Source: Alcanivorax borkumensis SK2 (lineage in GTDB: Bacteria; Pseudomonadota; Gammaproteobacteria; Pseudomonadales; Alcanivoracaceae). From it: a DNA stretch of 64,000 nucleotides. The position numbers and the translations under genes are program-made. Under the pieces are notes generated by a model. That model worked only from the letters and a program-made list of their open reading frames with translations. It did no database searches and was not told the origin of the DNA. The stretch is taken from contig NC_008260.1 in NCBI RefSeq assembly GCF_000009365.1, positions 310,001 to 374,000 of the forward strand. Direction: 5' to 3'. Positions 1-9,192 of this stretch are shown here, one piece after another (the stretch's first letter is position 1; each line of letters starts with the position of its first letter).

Positions 1-42
1 GGGTAGCTGCAGGCTGTTTTGCAGGGAGGCAGGTAGGGCCAT
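1..42 (-). CDS. 5' end of a leftward gene (partial, possibly nitronate monooxygenase)
   Basis: Fourteen codons are visible on the minus strand from an ATG at 42-40, reading MALPASLQNSLQLP, and the frame is open to the window edge. A GGAG Shine-Dalgarno sequence lies five bases upstream of the ATG, which supports a real start. Many nitronate monooxygenases (2-nitropropane dioxygenase family) begin with a similar short leader before their first beta strand, so that is a guess from memory only. Too little is present to assign a function. Confidence 0.45.
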   Translation of the reverse strand, partial: MALPASLQNSLQLP

Positions 43-197
43 GGGAACTCCTCATCTCACAAGGTGAGCGCCACCGAAAAAAGTGGGACGCTTTCAGGAG
101 CATAATAGTGCGGTATACATGTGGCGATGTCAGCACCGAAAACGACAATCTGTGGGTTGATGTGGACGTGAATGAGGGCGGATGCGGCTTGCGAACC

Positions 198-692
198 TCA
201 GGCGTCAGGCGTTCGGCGCCGCAATGCATTGAGCAGGCGGCTGGGTAAGCCCGCGGAGCGTAGCAACGGGCGGGCGTGCATCAGTGTTTCATGGATATCG
301 GTTACATGCCCGCTCAATTCGTCTACATGATTGGTAATGCCGTCAACACGTACTGATAAGTCTGCTACCTGGCCGGGGAGGGCGTCCATGCGTTCGATGA
401 TGCGCATGATGCGGTGGGCCATAATCATGTATTCCAGTGCCGCGCGGATCACCGCCACCATTACCACAAAGGCAAGTGGTGCAATAACGGCGGCAATAAT
501 GCCGGCCAGCGTAGAGAACCAAAAGCACAAGCCAACTACGCTAACGACCACAATCAGTGCGCCAGCAATCAGCAGAAGATAGAACAGCGGCATCAGCTGC
601 ATGGTCAGATAGCGGTTGAAACGCCAATCCGCCAGGTTGGGAATACGAGGGGGCGGCCCAGGTGGTGGCGTTTCCGACTTGGGTGTCTGCAT
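198..692 (-). CDS. DUF4282-like inner-membrane protein
   Basis: This 164-aa protein has a proline-rich N terminus (PPPGPPPR), then two hydrophobic segments at about residues 33-57 and 63-86. A soluble C-terminal tail of about 75 residues carries heptad-like spacing (VADLSVRVDGITNHVDEL), suggesting a short coiled coil. The pattern of two membrane spans followed by a polar helix resembles DUF4282 proteins, whose function is unknown. The start is well supported by an AGGAGG sequence four bases before the ATG. It lies between an unidentified leftward gene and a TetR regulator, and I see no functional link to either. Confidence 0.7.
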   Translation of the reverse strand: MQTPKSETPPPGPPPRIPNLADWRFNRYLTMQLMPLFYLLLIAGALIVVVSVVGLCFWFSTLAGIIAAVIAPLAFVVMVAVIRAALEYMIMAHRIMRIIERMDALPGQVADLSVRVDGITNHVDELSGHVTDIHETLMHARPLLRSAGLPSRLLNALRRRTPDA

Positions 693-746
693 GGTGCCTC
701 CTGATTTTATTATTATTTATGGTGTTCGTTTTTGAGTCGTGCGGCG

Positions 747-1367
747 CTATTGCGTGGCGTTGCTGGCGCCCAGTTTGTGTTCCGCATAACTGGCAAGAAA
801 GTCTCCGAACACCGTGGTCAGTTCCTCGAAACTCTGGGTTGGTTTTTCTTCCGAGAGATGGCGTACCACGGTGAAAACCCCGCCGTTGATATAAAAATAG
901 GACACCGCCGGAATATTAGGCATACGCAACAGCTCCGGGTGGTGCATCAGGTATTGAGTAAACAGGTCCAACAGGGCGCGATTGATGGGCTCCAGATGCA
1001 TCACCATGTCTTGGCTGAAAGCGTGGCGTGCACAGTTCAGATACAGCTGGCGATTTTCTTCAAGAAAATCGCGAAAGGTAAACAGCAGCTTACTCACTGC
1101 ATCGCGGATATTCATCCGTACCAGTTCCGGAGTCAGCGGCTTAATCATGGCCACGGTATCGTCCACGAAACGGGCGCCGGCGGCTTTCAGTATGGCGTCC
1201 TTGTCCTCGAAATACTCATATAAAGAGCCCACGCCGATGCCGGCGATGTCGGCAACTTGGCGTGTTGTGGTGGCCGATGGCCCCTGCTGGGCAATCGAGA
1301 TTAGGGCGGCCTCGACGATAGCATCGACGGTGGCTTTGGAGCGCTGTTGTTTGGGTTTGCGAGCCAT
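747..1367 (-). CDS. TetR/AcrR-family transcriptional regulator
   Basis: A 206-aa protein with a typical TetR N-terminal helix-turn-helix at about residues 24-58 (TTTRQVADIAGIGVGSLYEY) and a variable helical C-terminal ligand domain. The start was placed at the ATG giving MARKPKQQRSK; the longer frame would need a TTG and adds nine atypical residues. The gene is divergent from the SDR / diiron / monooxygenase genes, with 114 bp between start codons, and an imperfect palindrome lies in that gap. I infer that it represses or controls this divergent cluster. The inducer cannot be told from the sequence. Confidence 0.88.
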   Translation of the reverse strand: MARKPKQQRSKATVDAIVEAALISIAQQGPSATTTRQVADIAGIGVGSLYEYFEDKDAILKAAGARFVDDTVAMIKPLTPELVRMNIRDAVSKLLFTFRDFLEENRQLYLNCARHAFSQDMVMHLEPINRALLDLFTQYLMHHPELLRMPNIPAVSYFYINGGVFTVVRHLSEEKPTQSFEELTTVFGDFLASYAEHKLGASNATQ

Positions 1368-1407
1368 AATGATTTCCGAGTTGAATCCGAACAAGCATTC
1401 GATCTAC

Positions 1408-1429
1408 TGTCACATTAGAGGATGTAACA
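1408..1429. promoter_or_regulatory. Candidate TetR operator palindrome
   Basis: TGTCACAT and ATGTAACA form an imperfect inverted repeat (one mismatch) separated by six bases. It sits between the divergent starts of the TetR regulator and the SDR gene, a usual place for an autoregulatory TetR-family operator. Assignment as an operator is inference from position and symmetry. Confidence 0.4.
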
Positions 1430-1481
1430 ATAAACCGTTGCCTTGATGCAATGGCTATTTTGACTTGATGGAGCAGACGGC

Positions 1482-2315
1482 ATGTTTGGTCGTAATAAAA
1501 CCATTAGCGCGAATGCCTCCGCTGTTGTCACCGGGGCAGGAAGCGGCATAGGCCGTGCGTTTGCCGAAGAGCTGGCTCGGCGCAATGGGGCGGTGGTCTG
1601 TGCGGATATCAATCTGGGGACCGCCCAGGAAACGGCTGACCGCATTGTCAGCACGGGCGGGAGGGCGTGGGCGGTGCAGTGCGACGTCAGTGTCCAAGCA
1701 GAGGTAGAAGCGCTGGCCGAACAAGCAGATGCGCTGCTCCCAGAGCCGGTGAATCTGGTGATCAATAACGCGGGCGTAGGCGTGGGCGGCAAACCGGTAG
1801 GCGAGACTTCCATGGACGATTGGCACTGGACCATGGGCATTAACCTATGGGGTGTGATCCATGGTTGCCACGTTTTTGCACCGAGACTCAAGGCGCAAGG
1901 GTACGGTGGGATTATCAATGTGGCCTCTACGGCCAGTTTTGCGGCGGCCCCGTTGATGGGGCCCTACAACGTGACCAAGGCAGGGGTGTTGGCGCTGTCA
2001 GAGACACTGGCAGCCGAAACTTCCGGCACCGGCGTTAACGTAACGGTGCTATGTCCTACAGTGGTAAACACCAATATTTTCACCACTGGCCGGATCGATG
2101 CCGGGATCACGCCGCTGATGAACAGACTTGTGGAGCTTACTGGCGTGCCCGCCGAAGGTGTCGCGCTCACCACTCTCAAGGCTTTAGATCGCGGGCAGCT
2201 TTATGTGCTGCCGCAAATGGATGCACGAATGATCTGGCGGGCGAAGCGTTATCTGCCCTCCGTCTATACCCGTGGTGCCGGGCTGCTCAGCCGCTTGGCG
2301 TCCGCAAAAGCATAA
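1482..2315 (+). CDS. Short-chain dehydrogenase/reductase (SDR)
   Basis: A 277-aa classical SDR, expected to be an NAD(P)-dependent oxidoreductase. The Rossmann nucleotide motif TGAGSGIG is at residues 17-24, the NNAG motif at 95-98, the catalytic Ser near 149 and the YxxxK pair at Tyr162/Lys166 (YNVTK). A GGAG sequence eight bases before the ATG supports the start. It is the first gene of a rightward set with a ferritin-like protein and a flavin monooxygenase, divergent from a TetR regulator. That company suggests oxidation of an alcohol or ketone intermediate of a lipid, hydrocarbon or steroid-like substrate, but the substrate is not determined by the sequence. Confidence 0.9.
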   Translation: MFGRNKTISANASAVVTGAGSGIGRAFAEELARRNGAVVCADINLGTAQETADRIVSTGGRAWAVQCDVSVQAEVEALAEQADALLPEPVNLVINNAGVGVGGKPVGETSMDDWHWTMGINLWGVIHGCHVFAPRLKAQGYGGIINVASTASFAAAPLMGPYNVTKAGVLALSETLAAETSGTGVNVTVLCPTVVNTNIFTTGRIDAGITPLMNRLVELTGVPAEGVALTTLKALDRGQLYVLPQMDARMIWRAKRYLPSVYTRGAGLLSRLASAKA

Positions 2316-2368
2316 ACCGAATGCCGTTAAACGGCTTCAAAGCCGTATCGCAATAACAGGAGAGCATC

Positions 2369-3295
2369 ATGGCTTCTATCGATTTGGAAAAAATGTTGGC
2401 AAAGATTCAATCCACCCAGTGGGCCCTGTCAGATATCGACTGGGATGCTCCCGGCGCGGAGCTGATTACCGAAGAACAATGGCCCAAGCTGAAAGCTTTC
2501 ATGGCTGATGTGATGTGGATTGAGCACGTGGGCGCCAGGGCCTTTGCCGCCATGGCTAAGAAAGCGCCCACAGAAACCTTGCGTCAAATCTATACCTACT
2601 TTCACGCGGAAGAGCAGCGCCATGCCAATGTCGAAATGGCACTGATGAAACGTTGGGGGATGCTCGAGGGAGAAGGTATTCCCGAACCTAATATCAACTT
2701 ACGATTGGCGATTGAGTGGCTGGATCGTTACAGCGATGAGATGCCGATTTATGTGTTGGGCACAATGGTGCCGATGCTAGAAATTGCTCTGGATGGTGCC
2801 TTGTGTACCTTCCTGCTGGAGACCGTAAAAGACCCGATTTGTCATCAGGCCTTTGAAAAAATCAATGACGACGAATCCCGTCATTTGGGCGTCGGCTTTA
2901 GCGTGATGGAAATGCAGGGGCGCGGGAAGACCTTTATTGGTGCCGCCAAAATGCTGGCCCCCCTGCTGAATCCTCGCCTGTTGTTAGGTATGGCCTCCTA
3001 TCTGCCTTTGCTCAACAAGATGCGCGACAACATTATTGGTATGGGGCTGCCGGAAGAGCGCCTGTATGCCGCGATGGCCAAATTCGAAACAATTGGTGGG
3101 CGTACCGAAGATGGCCGTCGTAACCCTTGGTATCAGTTGGTCCGTCACCACGCCAAACTTATGGTAGATCGCAATAAACGTGTTTATCACGTACCCGTGG
3201 ATGGTCTAGTCAAGTTGACCGGAATGATACCGCCCCGGATGCTGCCTGCTGTGCCTTCCTGGGTGAATGAGCTGACTTATCACCCCATTGCTTGA
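2369..3295 (+). CDS. Ferritin-like diiron protein
   Basis: A 308-aa, mostly helical protein. Two ExxH motifs, E82-Q-R-H85 and E169-S-R-H172, together with Glu52 and Glu138 in matching helices, give the ligand pattern of a carboxylate-bridged diiron four-helix bundle (ferritin-like / ribonucleotide-reductase-like fold). Such proteins include oxygenases, oxidases and desaturases. The specific reaction is unknown. The start has GGAG upstream. It lies 53 bp after the SDR and is followed by a strong hairpin before the monooxygenase gene. The conserved metal ligands suggest an active O2-using enzyme acting with its neighbours. Confidence 0.75.
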   Translation: MASIDLEKMLAKIQSTQWALSDIDWDAPGAELITEEQWPKLKAFMADVMWIEHVGARAFAAMAKKAPTETLRQIYTYFHAEEQRHANVEMALMKRWGMLEGEGIPEPNINLRLAIEWLDRYSDEMPIYVLGTMVPMLEIALDGALCTFLLETVKDPICHQAFEKINDDESRHLGVGFSVMEMQGRGKTFIGAAKMLAPLLNPRLLLGMASYLPLLNKMRDNIIGMGLPEERLYAAMAKFETIGGRTEDGRRNPWYQLVRHHAKLMVDRNKRVYHVPVDGLVKLTGMIPPRMLPAVPSWVNELTYHPIA

Positions 3296-3304
3296 TGTTA
3301 CCGA

Positions 3305-3350
3305 AGACCACCATCATGTGCCTGGCAGATGATGGTGGTCTCCTGCTTTT
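3305..3350 (+). terminator. Hairpin between diiron gene and monooxygenase
   Basis: A perfect 12-bp stem (AGACCACCATCA with TGATGGTGGTCT, 3305-3316 and 3330-3341) is followed by CCTGCTTTTT. The T run is displaced by four bases, so it may act as a partial terminator, lowering expression of the downstream monooxygenase, or stabilise the upstream mRNA 3' end. Confidence 0.6.
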
Positions 3351-3365
3351 TGATGAGATTTTGTT

Positions 3366-4919
3366 ATGACTGCATCCCCTACTTCCCCTAAAAAGGCCGT
3401 TCGCAAATCGGCTTCCCGTCAGCGTTCTTCCTCAACGAAAGAGCCGGCGGTAACAAAAACACCAGTGATAAAACCGGCCTCGGTCCTGATTGTGGGCGCG
3501 GGGTTTGCCGGCCTAGGGATGGCCATTCGTCTCAAGCAGGCCGGTATTGAGGATATCGTGATTCTGGAACGAGCCAACGCGGTGGGCGGCACCTGGCGAG
3601 ACAATCAATACCCTGGGGCCGCTTGCGACGTTCCCTCCAATCTCTATTCGTATTCTTTTGCGCCCAACCCGAACTGGTCACGGAGCTTCTCGGGCAGCGA
3701 AGAAATCCTGGGTTATATCCAGCATCTGGTGGCTGAGTTCGAGTTGGAGTCGTACATTCGTTTCGAGAAAAACGTGCAAGAGCTGTCTTTTGATGAAAAG
3801 AAAGGCATCTGGACCGCCACGACGGATAAGGGGGAGCAGTTTGCTGGGCGGGCCGCAGTGATGGCTCAGGGGCCCTTGTCGAACTGCAGTTTCCCGGCGA
3901 TTACTGGTATTGAGGATTTCAAGGGCCACAAGATTCACAGCGCCCGCTGGGATCATGAGTACGATTTTACCGGCAAGAAAGTGGCTGTCATTGGTACCGG
4001 TGCCAGCGGTATCCAAATCATTCCCGAACTGGTCAAACAGGCGGCCCACGTGAAGGTGTTTCAGCGCACTCCGGGCTGGGTTCTGCCGCGTCCTGATTTT
4101 GTCACTCCGGCCTGGAACAAAGCCCTTTTTCGCAAGTTGCCGGCCAGCCAGCAGGCCATGCGTAATCTTCTCTTCTGGACCCATGAAAGCATGGCGCTGG
4201 CGGTAATATGGAACTCGCCGCTGACCCGCGTTGCTGAACGGGTAGCGAAGATGCATCTACGCCGGCAAGTGAAAGACCGCTGGTTGCGTCGTCAGTTGAC
4301 CCCGGATTTCACCATCGGCTGCAAGCGGGTGTTGGTCTCCAATGATTATTACCCTGCGTTGCAAAAAGACAATGCCAAACTGATTACCTGGCCCATTGCT
4401 CGCCTTAGTGAAAAAGGGATTCGTACGGTAGAAGGTATTGAGCATCAGGCCGACTGCATCGTGTTTGCTACGGGCTTCGATGTCAGCCATTCCGGCACGC
4501 CTTTCCCCGTTAAAGGGCGTAAGGGTCGGGTGTTGGGTGACGAGTGGCAAGGCGGTGCCCAGGCCTACAAGAGCATTAATGTGTCCGGTTATCCCAATCT
4601 CTATATGACCTTTGGGCCTAATTCTGGGCCCGGTCATAATTCCGCCCTGGTGTATATGGAGTCCCAGCTTGATTACGCGGTGAAAGGGGTGCAGAAAATT
4701 CTTCAGGAAGACCTGAAGATGCTGGATGTGAAAAAAGATGTTCAGCGTAAGCACAACCAGGCCATGCAGAAACGGCTGGCAAAAACTAACTGGAATTCAG
4801 GTTGCAAGAGCTGGTATCTCACCGAAGACGGCTTCAATGCCACCATGTACCCAGGGTTTGCCACTCAGTACGCGGCACAGATGGCCGCTTTTGAAGAGAA
4901 CGATTACGAAACCGTCTGA
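3366..4919 (+). CDS. Flavin monooxygenase, Baeyer-Villiger type I-like
   Basis: A 517-aa FAD/NAD(P)H-dependent monooxygenase. It has an FAD-binding GAGFAG at 44-49 with the acidic end of the second strand near 68, the Baeyer-Villiger fingerprint FKGHKIHSARWD at 185-196 and a second Rossmann motif GTGASG at 210-215. This matches type I Baeyer-Villiger or long-chain AlmA-like flavin monooxygenases. A Ser/Lys/Thr/Pro-rich leader of about 35 residues precedes the FAD domain and is unlike the compact start of most family members. The context (SDR, diiron protein, TetR) suggests oxidation of ketones or long-chain or cyclic hydrocarbons. The substrate is inference. Confidence 0.85.
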   Translation: MTASPTSPKKAVRKSASRQRSSSTKEPAVTKTPVIKPASVLIVGAGFAGLGMAIRLKQAGIEDIVILERANAVGGTWRDNQYPGAACDVPSNLYSYSFAPNPNWSRSFSGSEEILGYIQHLVAEFELESYIRFEKNVQELSFDEKKGIWTATTDKGEQFAGRAAVMAQGPLSNCSFPAITGIEDFKGHKIHSARWDHEYDFTGKKVAVIGTGASGIQIIPELVKQAAHVKVFQRTPGWVLPRPDFVTPAWNKALFRKLPASQQAMRNLLFWTHESMALAVIWNSPLTRVAERVAKMHLRRQVKDRWLRRQLTPDFTIGCKRVLVSNDYYPALQKDNAKLITWPIARLSEKGIRTVEGIEHQADCIVFATGFDVSHSGTPFPVKGRKGRVLGDEWQGGAQAYKSINVSGYPNLYMTFGPNSGPGHNSALVYMESQLDYAVKGVQKILQEDLKMLDVKKDVQRKHNQAMQKRLAKTNWNSGCKSWYLTEDGFNATMYPGFATQYAAQMAAFEENDYETV

Positions 4920-4947
4920 TGTGAATCAGCTTGGTTTCGCTCGGTAA

Positions 4948-4980
4948 ACGCGGCCCTGCCTGGCAGGTGCCGCGTTTTTT
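4948..4980 (+). terminator. Rho-independent terminator of the monooxygenase gene
   Basis: ACGCGGC and GCCGCGT form a stem around a GC-rich loop, followed by a run of six T (4975-4980). It lies about 30 bases after the stop codon and closes the oxidative cluster. Confidence 0.85.
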
Positions 4981-5183
4981 ATGCCGCATTGAAAGTTGTT
5001 GGATTACCCCTTCCAGGCTCTCTGTACCCTTGGGTCAATTCCCTCTGTGGAACGGTGCTCTGTCCGTGGCCGCCCGGTAGCTGTCATCAAGTCGTCATTT
5101 CACTGTCGTGCTGGCTTCATTCCTGCCCTGTAAAACCCTGTGAGCAATCCGTTTGGGGGATCTGCAGATAACAGGGGAAACCG

Positions 5184-7094
5184 ATGAAGAATTTGTATCT
5201 GGGAGCTGGTGTCATTCTGGCGGCAACGCTGACGGCCTGTGGTGGCGACAGCAATCAGCCTGACGCGGTTGTGGATGAGGCGGTGCGCACACCGGACAGT
5301 ATCAAGCTCTCCTATGTCAGTCGCTATTCCACAGGCAGTTTTGATGCCTCCGCCGCAGAAATCCCGGCTTATGATGCGGCAAGCCAGCGTTTGTTCGTAG
5401 TGAATGCGGAGCAGGGCGAACTGGATGTGCTGGACCTGAGTGACCCTGAGAACCCGGTCAAGATCGATGCGATTAGTGTCGCAGGCATTGCGCCGGGCGC
5501 GGAAGTGAATAGCGTCGCTGCCAGCCATGGTTTGGTGGCGGTGGCCATTGAGGCGGAGCCGAAAACTGATAATGGCTTTGTGGCGTTGTATCAGGCCAGT
5601 GATTTGACCTTGCTGGGCAGCCAGCGGGTTGGCGCCCAGCCAGACATGGTGGCGTTTACCCCGGATGGAACCCGCGTGCTCACCGCCAACGAAGGCGAGC
5701 CCAGTGATGATTATCAAACAGACCCTGAGGGCTCTATCAGCATTGTGGATTTCAGTGATCCGTCCAACCCGGTGGTTAGTACTGCAGACTTCACGGCGTA
5801 TAACGGCCAGGAAGAGAGCCTGCGTAACCAAGGGGTTCGCATTTATGGTCCGGGGGCATCCGCCGCGCAGGATCTGGAGCCGGAGTACATTGCGGTTTCA
5901 GCTGATGGCAACACAGCCTGGGTGACCCTGCAGGAAAATAATGCGCTGGCGAAAGTGGATATCGCCACAGCGACGATAACCGACATCGTTTCTCTGGGAG
6001 AAATTGATCGCAGCGTAGAAGGTAACGGGATTGATGCCAGCGATGACGATGAAGTTATCAATATCAGGACTTTTGCCGGTGTAGTGGGGCTGTACCTGCC
6101 GGACTCGATTCATGGCTATACCGTGAACGGCAAGACCTACCTGGTGACCGCCAACGAAGGGGATGCTCGGGCCTGGGGCGAAGACAATGACGACTACTGG
6201 GGCGAAGAAGCGGATGCAAAGGTGGTGCCGCCGGTCGCTTGTGAGCCGGATGCTAGCCAGGGCTTTGTTGAAGAATTCCGCGTGAAGCATCTGGTGCATA
6301 ACAGCGGGTTTGCCCGTCGTTGTGGCGATGATTTGCCGCCGCAGCTGAGCGCGTTGGCAGAGGGAGCCCTGTTGGATCCTGCGGTCTTCGGCTATTGCGG
6401 TGCCACAGCGGGCGATTCCGGCGATTGCCGTGAAGACGATGTGCTGGGGCGCCTGAACATCACCTGGACGATGGGTTACAAGACTGACGTCGATGGCCAA
6501 CCGCTGAAATTCATGGCCAATGGTTCGCAGCCTGAAGGAGACGAGGTGGGTACGCATATCATGTACGACACGCTCTACAGCTATGGTGGTCGTTCGTTCT
6601 CCATTCGCGATGACAGTGGTGATCTGGTGTTTGATAGCGGCGATGCCATTGAGCAGTTTCTGGCCAGCGACGACTGCAAGTTGGGCTCCGAGCGATCAAT
6701 CGATTGTGCCGACTATTTCAACAGCGGCCACGATGAAGGCAATGCCATAGACAGCCGCAGTGATGCCAAGGGGCCTGAGCCGGAAGGGCTGACCATCGGT
6801 CAGATTGGCGACAAGCATTTCTTGTTCTTGGGGCTGGAGCGCATGGGGGGCGTGCTGGTGTATGACATTACGGATCCGGCGGCGCCGGTCTATCAGGATT
6901 ATTTGAACAGCCGTGAAACCTGGGATGTGGCTCCGGAAGCGGGCAACCTGGATGGGTATGGGGATCTGGGTCCGGAAGGGTTGGTGTTTATTTCGGCTGC
7001 GGATTCTGCCAACGGCAAGGCGCTGCTGGTGGTGGGGAACGAAGTCAGTGGCTCCACCGCCATCTATGAAGTGCAAAGTGTCTTCAGCGAATAA
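5184..7094 (+). CDS. Choice-of-anchor I family lipoprotein (beta-propeller-like)
   Basis: A 636-aa exported protein. The N terminus is a lipoprotein signal peptide with lipobox LTAC (Cys near residue 19) followed by an acidic, Gly/Ser-containing linker. The body has repeated units of the form NAEQGELDVLDLSDPENP, GAEVNSVAASHGLVAVAIEA and FTPDGTRVLTANEGEPSDD, typical of choice-of-anchor I proteins, which probably form a seven-bladed propeller-type fold. It is expected at the outer membrane or surface. Members sit beside phosphatase or nuclease domains in other bacteria, but no such domain is present here, and the function is unknown. The gene is flanked by terminators and so appears monocistronic. 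Confidence 0.8.
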   Translation: MKNLYLGAGVILAATLTACGGDSNQPDAVVDEAVRTPDSIKLSYVSRYSTGSFDASAAEIPAYDAASQRLFVVNAEQGELDVLDLSDPENPVKIDAISVAGIAPGAEVNSVAASHGLVAVAIEAEPKTDNGFVALYQASDLTLLGSQRVGAQPDMVAFTPDGTRVLTANEGEPSDDYQTDPEGSISIVDFSDPSNPVVSTADFTAYNGQEESLRNQGVRIYGPGASAAQDLEPEYIAVSADGNTAWVTLQENNALAKVDIATATITDIVSLGEIDRSVEGNGIDASDDDEVINIRTFAGVVGLYLPDSIHGYTVNGKTYLVTANEGDARAWGEDNDDYWGEEADAKVVPPVACEPDASQGFVEEFRVKHLVHNSGFARRCGDDLPPQLSALAEGALLDPAVFGYCGATAGDSGDCREDDVLGRLNITWTMGYKTDVDGQPLKFMANGSQPEGDEVGTHIMYDTLYSYGGRSFSIRDDSGDLVFDSGDAIEQFLASDDCKLGSERSIDCADYFNSGHDEGNAIDSRSDAKGPEPEGLTIGQIGDKHFLFLGLERMGGVLVYDITDPAAPVYQDYLNSRETWDVAPEAGNLDGYGDLGPEGLVFISAADSANGKALLVVGNEVSGSTAIYEVQSVFSE

Positions 7095-7130
7095 ATCACG
7101 GCAATAAAATACAAGCCCTGTGTGTTGTCA

Positions 7131-7153
7131 GGCGGCCTGCGGGCCGCCTTTTT
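7131..7153 (+). terminator. Rho-independent terminator
   Basis: A perfect 7-bp stem, GGCGGCC and GGCCGCC, with a four-base loop is followed by TTTTT (7149-7153). It ends the choice-of-anchor I gene and faces the convergent DUF1244 gene. Confidence 0.9.
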
Positions 7154-7185
7154 GGGGCCGGGGAAATTCGTTTTGCTAAAGCAGC

Positions 7186-7497
7186 TTAGCGTTTACGGGC
7201 GGCTTGTTTGGCCTCAAAGGCTGCCAGTTGTGCCTCGCTGGCGGGTTTCTGGTAGAGCGTTTTCCATTCAGCGAAGGGCATGCCGTAGACGTATTCCCGT
7301 GCGCCGTCATAATCCAGTTCCACGCCTTGCTCCGTCGCCGCTTCCATTAGCCACTTAGCCAAACAATTACGGCAGAAATCTGCCTGGATCATCAGGTCGA
7401 TATTTTGCACGTCTTTGTGTTCATCCAGATGCCGCAGCAGGTGGCGAAACGCGGCGGCTTCCATCTCGGTTTTGCTGGCTTGATCAATATCGGCCAT
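7186..7497 (-). CDS. DUF1244 family protein
   Basis: A 103-aa soluble protein with the family hallmark FCRNCLAKW at about residues 46-54, where two Cys could bind metal, and the conserved GMPFAEWKTLYQ near residue 75. DUF1244 proteins are common in Proteobacteria and have no established function. GGAGA lies five bases upstream of the ATG. It is followed in the same direction by no close partner; the ABC-F gene is upstream by about 110 bp on the same strand. Confidence 0.88.
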   Translation of the reverse strand: MADIDQASKTEMEAAAFRHLLRHLDEHKDVQNIDLMIQADFCRNCLAKWLMEAATEQGVELDYDGAREYVYGMPFAEWKTLYQKPASEAQLAAFEAKQAARKR

Positions 7498-7608
7498 TGG
7501 ATTCTCCCGGTTCTGAAATCCCTATCTGGTGAGGCCCTTATAGAAGGGGGGCATAAAACAGCGGAAACGCCTTGCCGGCATTTCCGCTTTGCTGTTCTTT
7601 ACGTGCCT

Positions 7609-9192
7609 TCAGGCCTCAATGCTCTTCAGATAATCATCGTAACTGCCGGTGAAATCGCGCACTCCGTCCGGGGTGATTTCCAGAATGCGGGTGGCCAAGG
7701 AGCTGACGAATTCCCGGTCGTGGCTGACAAAGAACAGTGTGCCTGGGTAGTTCTCCAGCGCTAGGTTGAGCGCTTCGATGGATTCCATGTCCAGATGGTT
7801 GGTGGGTTCGTCCAGTAACAAGACATTGGGCTGAGTCAGCGTCAGCTTGCCGAACAGCATGCGGCCTTGTTCTCCCCCGGAAATCACCTTCACGGATTTC
7901 ATTACTTCGTCGTTGGAAAACAGCATGCGGCCAAGCGCCGCACGGACTGCCTGCTCGCCATCGCTGGTCCATTGGGCCATCCAGTCGAACAGGATCATGT
8001 CCTGTTCAAAGTCATGGCTGTGGTCTTGAGCGAAGTAACCGAGGTCGGCGGCTTCCGCCCATTTTACGGTGCCGGTATCTGCGGTCAGGTCGCCGGCCAG
8101 GCAGCGCAGCAGGGTGGTCTTACCGATGCCGTTAGGGCCGATAATGGCTACCCGTTCGCCGGCCTCTACTTGCAGGCTCAGGTCCTGGAATAGGGTCAGG
8201 TCATCGTAATGCTTGCCGAGCCCTTCTAGGGTTACCGCTTGGCGGTGTAGTTTTTTGCTTTGTTCAAAACGAATGTAGGGGCTAATGCGGCTGGAGGGCT
8301 TTACCTCTTCCAGCTGGATCTTGTCGATTTGCTTGGCCCGGCTGGTGGCCTGTTTGGCCTTGGAGGCATTAGCCGAGAAGCGACTAACAAAGCTTTGCAG
8401 GTCAGCAATTTCTTTTTTCTTCTTGGCGTTATCTGCATACAGCCGATCACGGGCGGCGGTGGCGGCGGTCATATACTCGTCGTAGTTACCGGGGAACAAG
8501 CGGAGTTCACCGTAATCGAGATCCGCCATGTGGGTGCATACACTGTTCAGGAAGTGGCGATCGTGGGAGATAATAATCATGGTGCTAGAACGGGCCACCA
8601 AAATATCTTCCAGCCAGCGAATAGTATGGATGTCCAAGTGGTTAGTGGGCTCATCAAGCAGCAATACGTCCGGATCGGAAAACAGCGCTTGGGCGAGCAG
8701 CACGCGCAGTTTCCAGCCGGGGGCCACTGCGGTCATCGGGCCCGCGTGTTGCTCCTCGGGAATGCCAAGGCCCAACAGCAGATCCCCGGCACGGGCTTCG
8801 GCGGTGTAACCGTCCATTTCTGCGAACTGCATCTCCAGTTCCGCCACGCGCATGCCGTCTTCTTCGCTCATTTCCGGCAGGCTGTAGATACGGTCGCGTT
8901 CGGCTTTTACCGTGGCCAGCTCGGTATGCCCCATGATCACGGTGTCCAGAACCGTGTATTCTTCGAAGGCGAACTGGTCCTGGCGCAATTTCCCAAGGCG
9001 ATCATTGGAATCCAGCATGACCTGACCATTGCTGGGCTGCAGTTCGCCACCGAGAATCTTCATGAAGGTGGATTTGCCGCAGCCGTTGGCGCCGATTAGG
9101 CCGTAACGGTTGCCGTTGCCGAATTTGACGGAAACGTTTTCAAACAGTGGCTTGGCGCCGAACTGCATAGTGATGTTCGCGGTAGAAATCAA
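7609..9192 (-). CDS. ybiT: ABC-F ATPase YbiT
   Basis: A 527-aa ABC-F protein with two ATP-binding cassettes and no membrane domain: first Walker [10 protein letters not shown] near residue 40, first Walker [12 protein letters not shown] near 190, second Walker [10 protein letters not shown] near 360, and second signature SGGEQGRM. The whole sequence aligns from memory with E. coli YbiT (530 aa), from MQFGxKPLFEN to the C terminus, which supports the symbol. ABC-F proteins act on ribosomes, in E. coli on translation elongation. The start was placed at TTG 9192-9190, six bases after AGGA. The longer frame would add 30 arginine-rich residues not found in the family. Confidence 0.92.
   Translation of the reverse strand: MISTANITMQFGAKPLFENVSVKFGNGNRYGLIGANGCGKSTFMKILGGELQPSNGQVMLDSNDRLGKLRQDQFAFEEYTVLDTVIMGHTELATVKAERDRIYSLPEMSEEDGMRVAELEMQFAEMDGYTAEARAGDLLLGLGIPEEQHAGPMTAVAPGWKLRVLLAQALFSDPDVLLLDEPTNHLDIHTIRWLEDILVARSSTMIIISHDRHFLNSVCTHMADLDYGELRLFPGNYDEYMTAATAARDRLYADNAKKKKEIADLQSFVSRFSANASKAKQATSRAKQIDKIQLEEVKPSSRISPYIRFEQSKKLHRQAVTLEGLGKHYDDLTLFQDLSLQVEAGERVAIIGPNGIGKTTLLRCLAGDLTADTGTVKWAEAADLGYFAQDHSHDFEQDMILFDWMAQWTSDGEQAVRAALGRMLFSNDEVMKSVKVISGGEQGRMLFGKLTLTQPNVLLLDEPTNHLDMESIEALNLALENYPGTLFFVSHDREFVSSLATRILEITPDGVRDFTGSYDDYLKSIEA

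Noticed and set aside
4989..5171. 60-codon frame between the monooxygenase and lipoprotein genes
   Set aside because: No ribosome site and a Cys/Trp/Pro-rich product without coherence. It lies after a terminator in the lipoprotein promoter region.
8260..9099. 279-codon rightward frame opposite ybiT
   Set aside because: Antisense shadow of the conserved ABC-F gene; its Gly/His/Gln-rich product is typical of such frames.
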